Shown in pieces: positions 34,540 through 50,913 of a stretch of DNA of 64,000 nt. Each line of letters opens with the position of its first letter. The first letter of the stretch is position 1. This stretch comes from Clavulina sp. PMI_390 (taxonomy: Eukaryota; Basidiomycota; Agaricomycetes; Cantharellales; Hydnaceae). A program made the position numbers and the translations under genes. A model generated the notes under the pieces. That model ran no database searches. It saw nothing but the letters and a program-made list of their open reading frames with translations, and was not told the origin of the DNA. Location of the stretch: positions 62,001-126,000 of the forward strand of contig WIDE01000051.1 of NCBI GenBank assembly GCA_015039315.1. The letters run 5' to 3'.

Positions 34540-36593
34540 ATGGCGACACATGGGCCAATCAACGGCGTCAAGATCTCCCGTAAGTGTCACTTCAACATCA
34601 TCTAAAGCCAAGAAGGCCCCACCCTCATCGCCCCCAACCCCTCTCGTTTGTCCTCTCCATCCGTTCACACAACCACTCCCCCAACACTATCCACTCCTCG
34701 ATCGTCATAATCTCCATCCACACAGCCATCGACGACCCCAACAAGATCATCAAGGTCGTCGCCTGTGACAGGTCCGGCGAGCAGAAAGAAGTCTCCTACA
34801 CCAACTGCAAAATCATCGGAAATGGATCCTTTGGCGTCGTCTTCCAAGCACGTCTAGCTGGCTCAGACAGGCCCGAAGACGACATCGCGATCAAAAAGGT
34901 CCTCCAGGACAAACGCTTCAAGGTCTGTATTTCGTTGTCGCCGGCCTGCGGCCTTCTCATGTGTCGTCACAACCGTCATCGCCTTTTGCTCGTTTCCAAG
35001 CCCCCCTCTCCGCCAAAAAATGCTGACAACTGGTTCATCCTTTCTTAGAACCGAGAGCTTCAGATCATGCGGCTCGTCTCCCATCCCAACGTCGTCGATC
35101 TCAGAGCATTTTTCTACTCCAACGGGGACAAGGTTCGTTACTTTTTATCGCCTTTCTCCTCTGCACTACCATTCATTCATGCCGATCGTCATGATGAATG
35201 GTGGATAATCATACCTCGCATCGGAGAACCGTTTGAGCTGACTGCCTACGTTTCTTGCTTTTGCGGCGCTTCCCCTTATTTCATATATTTAAACTCCCAT
35301 GAACATCTTCATCTTCACTTTCTGGGGTCCTTGTTCATGCATGACCTCTCGACGGCGATGATGATGATGACGATGATGCCTCGATGTGCCTGATCCCACA
35401 GAAAGATGAAGTCTATCTCAACCTCGTGTTAGAGTATGTGCCAGAGACGGTCTACCGCGCCTCCCGCCACTACGTCAAGCTCAAGCAGCCCATGCCCATC
35501 CTCCAAATCAAGCTGTACATGTACCAGCTCCTGCGTTCACTGGCGTACATCCACTCAGTAGGCATCTGCCACCGAGACATCAAGCCCCAGAACCTGCTTC
35601 TCAACCCATCCTCGGGCATCCTCAAACTCTGCGACTTTGGGTCCGCCAAGATTCTCGTGGCAGGGGAGCCAAACGTCAGCTACATCTGCTCACGGTATTA
35701 CCGTGCGCCCGAGCTCATCTTTGGGGCCACCAACTACTCGACGAACATTGATATCTGGAGCACCGGGTGCGTCATGGCGGAATTGATGCTGGGCCAGCCG
35801 CTCTTCCCTGGCGAGAGTGGGATTGATCAGCTCGTGGAGATCATCAAGGTTTTGGGAACACCAACAAGGGATCAGATCAAGACGATGAATCCCAACTACA
35901 TGGAGCACAAGTTCCCGCAGATCAAGCCTCATCCGTTCTCAAAGGTTCGTTGCTGCTTCCTTTTTGCTGCGTGCATGGTCCGTGCGAAGCGCGGATGGTT
36001 GTGTTTCATGGCCTTGGCGGCGCGACGAGGGGGGCTTGGCGCGAATTCGAGCTCGGCAACTGCTTGATCATCTGCGCATGCAAGCCCCCCCGTCGTCGTC
36101 GAAGGCTGCCCATTTCCGCTATTATTATTGTTTTCGAGGCCTTAGTTTGTGCGACTGACGAAATGATTTATCTATTTTCGTCATCTAGGTGTTCCGACCC
36201 CGCACCCCAGTGGAAGCCATCGATCTTGTGTCGCGCCTCCTCGAATACACCCCGCAAGCACGGCTGAGCGCTGTCGAGGCCATGTGCCATCCCTTCTTTG
36301 ATGATCTGCGCGTCGAGTCGACCAAGATGCCGAACGGGAAGGACCTACCTCTGCTGTTCAACTTTACGCGTGAAGGTTTGTTTCTTTTCATCTCCATATT
36401 GTCCTTCCTTTTCAATTGCTGATTTGTTGTTCCTCATATTCACTCTGGGATTTAATCAGAGTTGTCGATCCGCCCAGATCTCAACCAACGATTGGTGCCG
36501 GACTGGATCCAGCCGGAGCTTCGCTCACGAGGCATCGACATTAACAACTTTACCCCCATACCGCTTGAGGAGCTCAGGATCACCTTGGACTAG
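34540..36593 (+). CDS. GSK3: glycogen synthase kinase 3 homologue
   Basis: Six exons (34540-34579, 34726-34922, 35049-35132, 35402-35944, 36189-36375, 36460-36593) give 394 residues, the usual length for fungal GSK3. The kinase domain shows [14 protein letters not shown] (P-loop), [14 protein letters not shown] (ATP Lys), [31 protein letters not shown] (catalytic loop), [10 protein letters not shown] (DFG), and the activation segment [18 protein letters not shown] with the regulatory tyrosine. The GSK3-specific [20 protein letters not shown] and [14 protein letters not shown] tail follow. It is a proline-directed Ser/Thr kinase acting in carbon and stress signalling, mitosis and wall or development control. 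The acceptor of the second exon follows a long pyrimidine stretch and is the least certain junction. A TATA box at 34153 is upstream. Confidence 0.95.
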
Positions 36594-38055
36594 GGTCATT
36601 ATTGAGCCTTTTCCTTCTTACCCTCCCATTATGCACCTCTACCCCCACCTCGATACCACCCTTCCCCTCCGCACTCTCACGTCCTTGACTGAGCAATGAG
36701 CACTAATTGATGATGATACCCGTTCTTTGTGTTTTCGTCTTGACGCGCTCGAGCTTGCCTCTCTTGCCCCCACTCCCTCTCACCTCCATCCACTGCCCTC
36801 CGCCTCCTAAATAACCCTCACTCCTCCTCTTCCTGGCAATATTTCCTTTCTGTGCATTTAACGTGTGTATCGTATCGTCGCGTGTAGTCACGCCCCTCAT
36901 CGGCCTCGTATTCTCTTCTCCTATGATCTGCGGTTCCCCACCTCCTCTGTGTCTCGCCTAGTATCTCCTCTTTACTTTTTCTTCCTCTTCTCGTACCGCT
37001 CTACATCCCTCGCATTATGATGATGTGCAATGTGTCAATCAATGTCGAAGCCAAGCCAAGTGCTACAAGCTGTAACCTCCTGCCTCCCCTTGTGTGCATG
37101 TGTGTGTGAATCTGGTGGATGACGTTGACAAGCTTGCTTTTTTTCTCTTTGACAGAATGACAAATATACTAATTCAAGCCGTTCATGGCTGATGATGATC
37201 CCCGCGTGAGCACATGCGCTTTTCGAGTATGAGGCTGTGAGATATGGGAGGGCCAACTGCATCCTTTCGATTGGCGGAGTTTCCGACTGATGATGTGGCG
37301 CTATTGGATTGGACGATTTTTATATTCAAAAGCAAATGTCAAGTTGGACATTAGACTAGCTACATAGCTGATCGGAGAAGTAGGGATAGAGAGTAGGGAT
37401 CCGTGACGCCATGCATGCATGATGAAATGGAATCAGAAGCTACACAGCGCGGCGCGCGCGGGCTGGCGGGGAGTGGGAGGAGGTTATGAGTCGTCTAGTG
37501 TCCGCCAGTGCGTCAGTGGTGGTGGTGGCTTGCCTACTTGTCTAACGGAAAACAGCAAGAACTGTAAATCCTGCGATTCGGAGTTGCCAGCCGCTGCCTG
37601 TCTGTGTTCGGCCGCGGGTATAGGATCGATGGATGAAACTCGGCACAAGAGCGCATGAGGGCTGTCGACGGCCCGCGATGGTGCGCTCTGCCGGGAGAAA
37701 GAAGGAGAAGAAAGAAGAAAAAGGCTCGTGATTGGGGCGCAGATTGAAGGAAGCGGCCGATACTGTAGTTAGCACATATATCTCTCAGCCTTCCCAATTT
37801 GTCGAGATGTCCTCATCTCCAGTGGTAGATGGAAATACTATTTAGGGCGTATTTGGAGGAACTCTTAGGGCCTCGGAGTACCAGAGGCAGAATATCACTC
37901 AATTTCGAAGTGCCGATGACCCAAGATGACGGAGATATGGCCATCGCTCTCGCAGATGGTGGTTAGCTTGGAATTATGGTCTGATTGGGTAATGATAATG
38001 CGAATCATTCGGATTGGGGTTAAACAAGGATCTGATTGTAGCATAATCGCATACT
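36594..38055. other. 3' region and intergenic spacer before the GH30 pair
   Basis: About 1.46 kb. The first 450 nt are pyrimidine-rich 3' untranslated sequence. Around 37199-37310 lies a stretch whose blocks recur in the same order near 44183-44313. No coding frame was supported. Confidence 0.45.
37199..37310. repeat. dispersed non-coding repeat, left copy
   Basis: Blocks ccccgcgtgagcacat, gattggcggagt(t)tccga, gatgat and tgtggcgc(n)attggatt occur here and, in the same order and orientation, near 44183-44313. The two copies bracket the GH30 pair. Similarity between blocks is weak, so they are an old duplication or divergent short element rather than an active one. Confidence 0.5.
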
Positions 38056-39887
<1,832 letters not shown>

Positions 39888-40840
39888 GACGTTCGGGTAG
39901 GACGACGAAAGGAGGAAACGAAGCGCTTTATTTGTTTCCAGATCGATATTAGACAAAATGATCGGGTGTGACGTCGAAAGCTCGGGTCAATCTCGTTGTT
40001 CATTGCTGGCACATCAATAACTGCTACCAGCGTTCCAGTAATAGGGATAATTAGGCATTTATTTTGCGGCCCGGATTAAGTAGGAAAATGGCATACCTAA
40101 GAGAATACGATGAGTCCAGCGTGGCATAGTATTAGGGTCAACAGATGTTCGGATAAATCAGACTTATTTTGAGGACATGCCAAGGACAGTAATAGAAGTT
40201 GCTCCCGAATTCCTGTCGAGACAACGGAAGACTGTCAATAGCTCATTGACCGTGCACTACGGGACCGTCGAATCTTCAGCGTGGCGTCTGTAATTGAGGC
40301 TTGATCTCGGTCGGAGGCAGACAATGGGCAGGCCGGTGGTGTGAATTGGCGTAAGGTGGTTCGCCGAGACTTAAGCTTACGAGATGATAGGCCAGGAGAG
40401 CCTCAAACTAACACTAGGAGGTCGCCTGACCCATCCAACATCAGTTGAAGAGGGAGTGATAACGTGTTCTTTCCAAGGGCATAGGCAACAGCATAGTTGC
40501 GTGGTTCGGGTCGCGGCGACAATCAATCGGAGGACAAGACGGCGACGGCACTCTAAGTCACGAGCTTTGCGAAGTGGCGAAGTTTTCTGCATGCAGATGG
40601 AATCGTCGGAAACATGGCGCTTGCCGCCGCTGCCGGCAATCTGGCGAACCAGGACGGAGTCAATTGGCCCAGCAGAGTTGTGTCGCTTCTCAATCATTCG
40701 CCACATCGCTGTTAGCGTCCCTGGATCTATGTGAGAACCTCACCTGGCGGCGATAATGTTGTTCATTTGACATGTGGTTATGAGAATACTGATATCCAGC
40801 GCGGATAACCTAAAACAGTAGTGCGCAGAGGCGATCTTCT
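39888..40840. other. GH30 copy A promoter and spacer
   Basis: About 950 nt between the two GH30 genes. It contains the duplicated promoter block at 39970-40012. An open frame of 116 codons (40384-40734, plus) is opposed by an equally long minus frame and shows no motif. Confidence 0.45.
39970..40012 (-). promoter_or_regulatory. duplicated GH30 promoter block, copy A
   Basis: A 43-nt stretch (begins gacgtcgaaagctcgggtca, ends cactgctggcac-like) lies 83 nt upstream of the GH30-A ATG and is matched at 42781-42824, 82 nt upstream of GH30-B, at about 37 of 43 positions. The sequence between block and ATG is less similar. Constant spacing and higher conservation suggest a cis element or core promoter; shared ancestry alone could also explain it. 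Confidence 0.45.
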
Positions 40841-42699
<1,859 letters not shown>

Positions 42700-42780
42700 G
42701 ATGTTGGGGGAAGAAGGATCATAAGAACGGAGGCGCCATTCTTTATGTACTCGTTGGTCTGCTCTGTGGAGGAGTTGCTA

Positions 42781-42824
42781 GACGTCAAAAGCTCGGGTCA
42801 TTCTCGTTGCCTCACTGCTGGCAC
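42781..42824 (-). promoter_or_regulatory. duplicated GH30 promoter block, copy B
   Basis: Counterpart of 39970-40012, starting gacgtcaaaagctcgggtca and ending cactgctggcac, 82 nt upstream of the GH30-B ATG. It shares the central gctcgggtca and tctcgttg strings. Confidence 0.45.
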
Positions 42825-44182
42825 GGTAGCAGTTCGACGAGCTGTATGAGCATGTGGGCCAATCGACGCTGTGAAATTCTGGTTGTTCGATACGATTCAA
42901 TTGCACAGCGTATCCCCACAAGGCATATCCGAGGGTACTTGCCAAGCCGATCCTCGATGGTTATGAAGATCGACAGATCTTTGAATCGGCCAGGCTTCTA
43001 TTGAGGGGTATGCCAAGGAAAATGTAACTTGTTGTCCTCACGACCATTCGACGGGGCAAGGGAACGTCGGCCAGATCTAGAGGGTACGCGGCCCGTAGGA
43101 GAGAACACTATAGCTATTCGTTCTGTGCTGGAGCGGCAGAGAATCCGGCACAACTTCGCCTGCACCTGGTGTTAGGGGCTGGGTCGGTTCGCCTGGCTAG
43201 CAGTTTTGAGGAAGAGGGAGAAAAGAAAATTTGACGTCGAGAGTGCTTGATTACCAAGGGAGGGTGACAGCAAACCCTGCTGACTAAAGCGTCATACATC
43301 CAAAGAGCTGGGATTTGGCGACGAGATACGCAGTTCATTCATTATTGGAGGCACGACGACCAAAATTAGAACAGAAAAAAGCGACAAGGCTCCTGGCTAC
43401 GGTGCGGGGTAGGAGAACCATCATCCTCATGGTGTCAATGCGAGCTGATGCAATCGCCGAAAAAATGCAAATAATTTTGCTGGAATGGTTCAAGGGAGCC
43501 CATAGTCGAGAGCAATAGCTAAGGAGGATGCAGAAGCCGTAGAACCCCAAAGATGTGCACTTGTGTCTGTGTTATATCTGACATAGGCTACCTAGGTTCC
43601 ATACTAGGAGCCTGACATATACATCCAGCCGTTGGTCGCGATCATCTTAATTGTTTTGCATCCAGATGAGCGGGTCGAAGAAATTGTGCGAGAAAGACGG
43701 CTGAGGACAGTCAAAGCAAATGATGGGGATATTTGGGGTGACGAGCGCTGTAACTGACTTGTGACATTCGTGTTGCACTTCAGGGGTGCGGTTTATCAAG
43801 AGTCGCCGTTTCGGCAGGATAATCACAGAGGACGTGCGAAGGTGATACACCACTCCAGAAGCTCAGGGTTGCCTCGAAGTAATCAGGCTAGGCTCACGCG
43901 CTTGCTGATCTCGTCTCCTACAATTCCGAGCCTTGCTCTACGTGAATCCATCCTCCAGCCACCTGCGCCCCAGCAAGTTTCAGACATGTTATTGGGATAG
44001 CTCATGTGCTAAAATCAGACTCCAACTCAAGAGCCAAAAGCCAAGACCATGGTAGCCAATCCTGGCCATGGTGTTTGTATTACCAATTGAGCGGGTGGTG
44101 ACGTCGACGAGCGTGCTTCCGAGGAAGAATGACGAGCTCTGAGATTGCTGTGTGTGCATGGCAACGTCGTTTCGTTGCTGTT

Positions 44183-44313
44183 CCCCCGCGTGAGCACATA
44201 GACGCTTGGAGGCTGGCTGTGGGAGGATGATGGAGAAGGCATCCCAAGCCGGGAGATTGGCGGAGTCTCCGATCGATGATTGTATTGTGTCAATGTGTGG
44301 CGCGATTGGATTG
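44183..44313. repeat. dispersed non-coding repeat, right copy
   Basis: Contains ccccgcgtgagcacat, gattggcggagtctccga, gatgat and tgtggcgcgattggatt in the order seen at 37199-37310, with small insertions between blocks. No terminal inverted repeats or target-site duplications were recognised. Confidence 0.5.
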
Positions 44314-44955
44314 CTCCATCAGCCATTCAAAGCGATGTCATGATGGTTCATTAGGGTATTTTAGCGGAGAGGGGGCAGGTGCAACCCAGGGATTGCCATC
44401 TCAATGGTGATTCGTCGTCATCCCCCTTGATCAAAAAGGTGAGGAGCTGCACCGGCGCGGCGCTTAGGCCCGCGGGCAGAGTAGATTAGGAGAGAGGCCC
44501 GTGTCCGCCGTGGTTGTCAGTTGTCAATGCGCCGACTGTGCTAGTACACAGTGACGAGATAGCTGATAAGACGGTTACAACCGAGTGCGAATAGCAATAT
44601 TGGCTGTCTCCGGTTGAAAAGAACGGAAGGAGGTGTAAGCTTGTGGGAGATGATGGGTTGCAAATCCGAGGCAGCAGCGCGAGATGATTCAGTCGTGCTC
44701 ACGTGACTGACGAGCTCGCAATCGTTGCGCATTTGGATGCGCAAAACATAATCCGCCATCGACCCCTTCACCTCACGACATCCTGAGCCCATCCGTGCCT
44801 GTCTGCCAGCAACACCTACTTAACCGCAGCGCTTGGGGTCTGCCGCCCGCTCCCCCCTGCTCCCTATTTCCCCTTTACCTGTCCTCTCCTCCTCGACACC
44901 CCATCATCTCCCGTAATACAACAGGTCACACTTCACCACGAGAAGGGCTGCCACG

Positions 44956-47900
44956 ATGACTCCCGAGACAACGCCTTCTTCTTCGAATACAACGCTTAAA
45001 GCGTGCGATACCATCCCACCCCCACAGAACCTCGCCGTCCGAGTGGGCACTCGACAACTCGATAGCCTCAAGCTCCATGATGACAGCTTCCCCAACTCAC
45101 ACGACTCGGATGACTCGCTCTCCTCATCATCCTCCTCAGCCTTTATGTCCGAGCCTCCGAGCGATAGCCATTTGCCTCCGACAGTGTATCTCCCCAGCAC
45201 AAGTGCGAGTTCCGGCTTTGCCTCCTCGTTCGATAAGAGGACCTCCACCAACGAGAACGAACACAACTTCATTGGTGCAGTAGGCAGAATCGCTGCTCCC
45301 ACTCCAGTCTCGCCTCCTCGCCATCTCTGCATGAGACACAGGAGAACGGCTGACGAGGGGACAAATCTCAAACTTGGTCAGGTGCGTTTGCAGTCGGTCT
45401 CCCCGTACCTCCTCGGCTCACACTCGCTAGTGTGCTAACAATTTTTTTCTTTTCTTTTTTATCTATTCATATCCTTCATCTCTCACAACGTCTTGTACTC
45501 TTTCCTCGGGGATGGTCCTTCCCTCGGTCGCTTGTGCCTCGTTCCTCGGATATGTTCGGCGGTGCAACTGTTATCTGACCGTCTTCTCGCTGTGATCGAC
45601 GCGCTGTTCAACTTCTCGTGATTCAACGCGCAAATAACCTCAATATGAAATGGTGATGGCTCCTCCTCTGGATGATTTGAATCGGTATTGGCCCTCCGAC
45701 GTTGTTCCATGTCCTCTCTCTCCTCATGACCTCCGATCGACCTAATGCATTCGCCCAAAATGACGTTGATCGCCGCCAATGCTTCCCGCGTGTGCATGTA
45801 ACTCCCCTTTCCCGTTCCTTTTGGCAGTCACTCAACTCGCTCCCAATCGACCAGAGGCAGATGATCAATACCCTGTGGTCCATGTTCTCCTCTTCCCCTC
45901 ATACCACCCGCACAATCATCCTCCAGGGCATCCTCACCATGTGCTGCTCCTCCCAGCTCTCCCTCCTCTCCGAACAAGTCCCCAAACTCCTTCGAATCGA
46001 TCCGTTCTTTGCCTTCCCTCGCGAGATCTCATTGCGAGTGCTCAAGTACCTCGATGCCACCTCATTAGCGCGCGCCGCTCAGGTCTCGCGGTGTTGGCGT
46101 AGCCTTGCGGACGATGATATCCTCTGGAGGAACATGTGCGAGCAACACATTGACACCAAATGCCCCACGTGTGGGTGGGGCCTGCCATTGTTGGAGAAGA
46201 AACGGATGAGGGTGTCAGGTGGGCGTGTGCCAGCGTCACTCTCGGTGTCGTCGCCGATTGCCACCCTGGCCAGACCTGAGCTGTTGCCCGTCGCGTCCTC
46301 GTCGTACTCGGTCCCATCATCCTCAAACACCGCATCGGTAGTCACGTTGAAGCGCCGGAGTCCATTTGGGGACGAAGATGGTGAGGAGGACGATTTCCAT
46401 ATTCCGTCAACCTCATTCTCCAGTCCCAAGCGGCGTCGAACAGAACAGCTCCCATCGATGATCGCCGGACCCTCATCATCATCGTCATCATCTAACCCAT
46501 TCTCCTCTGCCTCTTCTTCACCATACAGCTCGTACCAATCATTCTACAACCTCGAGGCACCCCCTGCTTCTCCGTCCTCGCCCTCCCGTTCCCACACTCC
46601 CACTATGACATCCTCCCGCCCCCCTATGCCGCACTCTTCCACTTCTCTCACGCGGCCCTGGAAAGACGTTTATTCAGAACGACTCAAAATCGAACGCAAC
46701 TGGCGCCGCGGGCGCCACACTATCACGACACTCAAGGGTCACACTGACGGCGTGATGTGTCTCCAGTTGCACGAGACGCTCCCACATCCGTCCTTCCCTG
46801 TACTCATCTCGGGCTCATACGACCGGACGGTCCGAGTATGGAATATGGAGACGGGCCAGACGGTGCGCGTCCTAACTGGCCATACGCGTGCCGTGCGCGC
46901 TTTGCAGTTTGATGAGGTCAAGCTTATTACTGCGAGCATGGATCGGACACTGCGTGTGTGGAACTGGCGCACGGGCGCGTGCGTGCGTGTGTTGGAGGGA
47001 CATAGTGAGGGTGTGGTGAGCTTGGCGTTCGATAAGGAGTTGTTGGTCAGTGGGAGCGTCGATACGACCGTCAAGGTGTGGAATTTGCGCAAGGGGGACT
47101 GCTTTACGCTCCGAGGTCACGAAGACTGGGTCAATTCGGTGATGATCTGGGACCCGAGTAAGGGAGATCACCATTCGTCTTCGGACCCCTCTCCTTCTGC
47201 GTCATATTCTTCTGTGTCGCCTGGCGAGCATGATCTTGTCGCTGCCTACGGGTCCTCGTCTTCACCTTCTTCGTCCACACGCGCTCGCTCGCCCCTTGCA
47301 TCGGATACGTCTGCTGACCTGCATGGCAAGATGGTCTTTTCGGCCTCGGACGACTGCACCATCCGGCTCTGGGACCTGGGCTCGCGCGCATGCGTGCGCG
47401 AGTTTAAGGGCCACGTGGGCCAAGTGCAAAGTATTCGGCTCATTTACGCACTGCAGCCGCACCACGGATACCCGCATTCGGTATCAGGGCCCGCGTCGGC
47501 CTCGACCACCCTCGCAGTCACGGGTTCGCATCATCAACAACAGCAGCACCCACACGATCCCCCATCTCCCATGTCATCGGCTTCCTCTTCAGCATCCCCC
47601 TCGTCCTCTTCTTCCATGCAGCTCGACCATGAGATGGACGACTTTTCGTCCTCTGCCTATTTATCCGCGTCTGCGCCTGCTCCCGCGCCGCCGGCGCCTC
47701 GCCCGCTCCTCATTTCTGGCTCGCTTGATAATACTCTCAGGTTATGGGACGTCGAGACGGGCCATGACCTGCAGACGTACTTTGGCCACATCGAAGGCGT
47801 TTGGGCCGTCGCGACCGACAAGCTCAGGATCGTCTCGGCCAGTCACGATCGGACGATCAAGGTTCGTTTCTTTTTTCAGTTTGCGTCAATTTCTTGGAAA

Positions 47901-48093
47901 GCCAAGCTTTTTTTTATTGACAATGTTTCCTTTTCTCTGTTATGTGCAGATCTGGGATCGCGAGAACGACAAGTCGGGGCACACACTTGTGGGGCATCGA
48001 GGTGCCGTAACGTGCCTCGATCTGGCAGACGATAAGATCGTCTCGGGCAGTGATGATGGGGACATTAGGGTGTGGAGTTTTGCGCCTGCCTAA
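44956..48093 (+). CDS. sconB: F-box/WD40 protein of the SconB/Met30 type
   Basis: Three exons (44956-45381, 45828-47861, 47950-48093) give 867 residues. After a Ser-rich head comes TIILQGILTMCCSSQLSLLS, then the F-box DPFFAFPREISLRVLKYLDA, ARAAQVSRCWRSLADDDILW and the linker RNMCEQHIDTKCPTCGWGLP. Seven WD40-type repeats follow, beginning with ITTLKGHTDGVMCLQL; others include SGSYDRTVRVWNMETG, TASMDRTLRVWNWRTG, SGSVDTTVKVWNLRKG, SASDDCTIRLWDLGSR, SGSLDNTLRLWDVETG and SGSDDGDIRVWSF. This order and the CGWGLP linker match SconB/Met30, the SCF substrate receptor that controls sulfur assimilation by ubiquitylating the bZIP activator. Long Ser-rich inserts sit between F-box and repeats and between repeats 4-5 and 5-6. 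The first intron (446 nt) is long for the window. Confidence 0.9.
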
Positions 48094-48520
48094 TCGATTT
48101 TGATCAGTGTGTGTGTGGAAGTAGTGTTGATGTGGCTGGGGTTCTGATCCCTTTTTCTCTAGAGAAGTGAGAGAGCGAGAAAGGGCCAGTTTTTTCATTG
48201 CTATCTTATTACCTTTGTGCTGGATGCTCCGTCATGTTCCTTTCTATATGTTTACCAATTTTGTCGCTTTTCTTAATTCACTTTTCCCGCCTCGCAAATG
48301 CTGCTCACCAATTCATCCATTGTTTGTGCGAACCCGAAATCGCTTGATCGATACAAGTTTCCGGGGAGAAAAATGCTAAATGTGCATGGGCTCCGTATTC
48401 AATACGTAGTTGGTCAATCCGGCCACAGACTACCGTAATCCCACATCCTGAGATCTATCGCACATTAGAGGGCTTGGCAATAGCTTCGAAACGGAAGAAA
48501 AAAGCCAAAGAGCGAGACAA
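48094..48520. other. convergent 3' spacer
   Basis: About 430 nt of T-rich sequence between the stop codons of the SconB-like gene and the second F-box gene. No gene was seen. Confidence 0.5.
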
Positions 48521-50692
48521 TCAGTCAACGATGGTGAAGCAGCTGATAATTACAGCTGAAGTAGGAGTCTCTTGCTGCGAGCGGATCAAGCAGGGTAGGT
48601 TAGATCGTATAGATAGTGATACATCAGACTCATACGCACACGTTGGATCACCACACGTCTATCATCCATTTGCGCGTGCAGTCGATGGGCGACGGTCTCT
48701 TCCAAGAGTATTGTCTCTATACACAGAGCGTTGTGACCAGTGGCCCTATTGGAAGGGAAGGCCCCTTTGGGGGTAGTGTCTTCGCCAAATTCGGAGACAC
48801 CCACCGCTTCGCTCTCTTCAGGTTCCTCGGAGTGAAGAGCGCGTAGCTCGCCCCGTGCAAGGTGATTTGGGGGTATTTCCGGCCAAATTGCCTGGTGTCC
48901 TGCAGCGAGCACCGCACGACGAGCGCGGGCAAGATCGAAATCAACGAGACGGAGGGACCAAGTCATAACATCATTATTGGAGCCTTGGGGATCGGGGATC
49001 CAGCGGCGGTCCGTTATCAGAGCAAATTCTCCGACTACTGCCACAGAGGTGACCAGGGGGCTCACAAAGGCCCACTGCAATCCGTTCTTTGGAACAGTGA
49101 GCTCTGGTAACAATCCAATGTTTTTCTGGTAATCTGTCAATGTGCTCGGCGTCATGAAAACAGCATGCCGTTCTCTCTGCAGCACTGTACATGGCACAAC
49201 CAGCGGGTCTGATTCGGATTTGCTGACGCCTTCTGTAGAGTCTTTTCTGTGCCGGTCGGGAGGAACTCTCTCTTGGAGGAACCTTCGAAAGACTGAAAGC
49301 GGGCACACGAAGTGGTAATCAGAGTTTGTATACCATCTGATGTGACAGAGAGTCGAGTCGCTCTCTGGGAGCAAATCCTGTCCTCTTTCGCCTTGAGAGA
49401 GCTGCAGTGCTTGGGGTAAAGGGCGATAAAGAGCTTCTAGCTCCTTGATCCTTCCCCCCGCTAGAGGTTGAAGGTCAAATTTCAGCAGCAAGCACGGTTG
49501 CTTGTCTACATGTGTTGGGTCGATCATATATAGCTCGATGAAGAAGAATTCCTGATTTTGGGGAGTGTCCCACCCAGACGCATGGGCAATGAGGAATCGA
49601 GACGAGTCAAGGAATACAGGACGCGTGGAGTAATGCGCTTCACGCCCTGGGTTGATGGGTAATTTCTGGGGATACCATTTAACATCAACTGGGCCAGAGG
49701 ATTTACGCCAATAAGACTACTCACACAGGCGAGTCTGCCTAGCTTCCAGTCCCAAATAGAAAGATATTGATCATCATAGGCACCCTCATTCAAGGATTGG
49801 AATCTCGCTAAGCAAGAGACAAATCTCCCTTCACCATCAATGGTGACAGCATCTCTCGATTGGAGGCTGCGGGAGGGCATTGATGTCAGCGACGAAGTAC
49901 CAGCCAGAGGATGAGTCTGTTCAGGGTTGCTCAACCTTTGGAGAAGCAAGGTGAACTGTCCATCTGCGTCACTTTACAAATCAGATGTTAGAGGTATTGT
50001 CTAATATCGTCCTATCAGCGCATCATCAGACAGGAGAACGGTCTTACAGGTCACTGAGAATAAGAAGATCAAGGTCGAAATCAATAGTCTCGATGAAAGA
50101 TCCAACCCCGAGCATTACAGATCCTTCATCATCCAGTGCATTCTCAGCTGACCAGAACTCCGTATGGCTTGTAGGAGGGAGGCCAACAAGCTGGGTCGGT
50201 GCGCCACCACTGTAATCACCCAGAAGGGCCTGTGGTGGCTGGGATACTCTGGGGATGTTCGCAGGAAGTATAAGAAGGGGAAGATCTAGCACCTCTTCTT
50301 CAAGTGCGAAAGTGTCCCTTCGTGGAATACTCGATATTTTGAGGGCATCCAGATTCCAGCCATCTTGTACGTTTAGGAGGGTTCGACGGGCGACCTCGCG
50401 TTGGAATACGCTGGACAGTCGCTGTGCCATCGTAATTTGGTAGTCATGCTTCTCACTAAAGGGGGTGATGTGATAGATGCCACACCAAACCAGGTATTTT
50501 AATAACAGAGAGTCCTCGGCCACAGCTTTCCATACTCGAGAAACCTACCGAATTGCAAGAAAATATGTGTTAAATGTTTACCAGGGATGATGATCAAGGG
50601 TTTGTGATGCGCACTGGTCTAGCATGCATAATACTGGTGTACGATGTTTGACATAGGATGGTATGCACTATATCTGGGGGGATTTCAAGCAT
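48521..50692 (-). CDS. F-box protein, paralogue 2
   Basis: Five exons (50692-50615, 50544-50048, 49971-49725, 49665-48640, 48574-48521) give 633 residues. The F-box is split by intron 1 (MLEIPPDIVHTILCQ and VSRVWKAVAEDSLLLKYLVW). Conserved blocks shared with paralogue 1 follow: DFDLDLLILSDL, QRLSNPEQTHPLAG, AVTIDGEGRFVSCLARF, YLSIWDWKLGRLAC, STRPVFLDSSRFLIAHASGW, LLLKFDLQPLAGG, FVCPLSVF, RRWIPDP, LVDFDLARARRAVLAAG and a last exon with CFTIVD. The intron positions are the same in both genes. It is presumably an SCF substrate receptor of unknown target. It lies between two other ubiquitin-pathway genes. The shared body between F-box and C-terminus is not a repeat domain I recognise. Confidence 0.75.
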
Positions 50693-50913
50693 AGTTGTTT
50701 GCTGACCTGGTCGTCGACCGTTTGTTGCTAACGGCACATAGATTTGTCACAAGCAAGCAGCAACATCAGACTCAACCTCGACGCGGTCTACATGTCATGG
50801 AACAATGGCTAAGAAGCCCAAGAGAATTGTATTGTAATGCTATATGATGGTGCTACAAATGGTGGTGGTAATGATGATAATACAGCGAGAGAAACATGAC
50901 ACAAACTTCCAAA

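Larger units (their letters stand above)
42700..44955. other. intergenic region, GH30-B and SconB promoters
   Basis: About 2.25 kb between divergent genes. It holds the duplicated GH30 promoter block (42781-42824), the right copy of a dispersed repeat (44183-44313) and, from about 44840, C/T-rich sequence typical of a leader before the F-box/WD40 gene. No coding frame could be supported. Confidence 0.45.

Noticed and set aside
40384..40734. 116-codon plus-strand frame in the GH30 spacer
   Set aside because: The opposite strand is equally open and neither shows conserved features.
44956..45438. Stand-alone Ser-rich gene before the WD40 gene
   Set aside because: The frame joins exon 2 of the SconB-like gene cleanly through a GT-AG intron, so it is the N-terminus of that protein.
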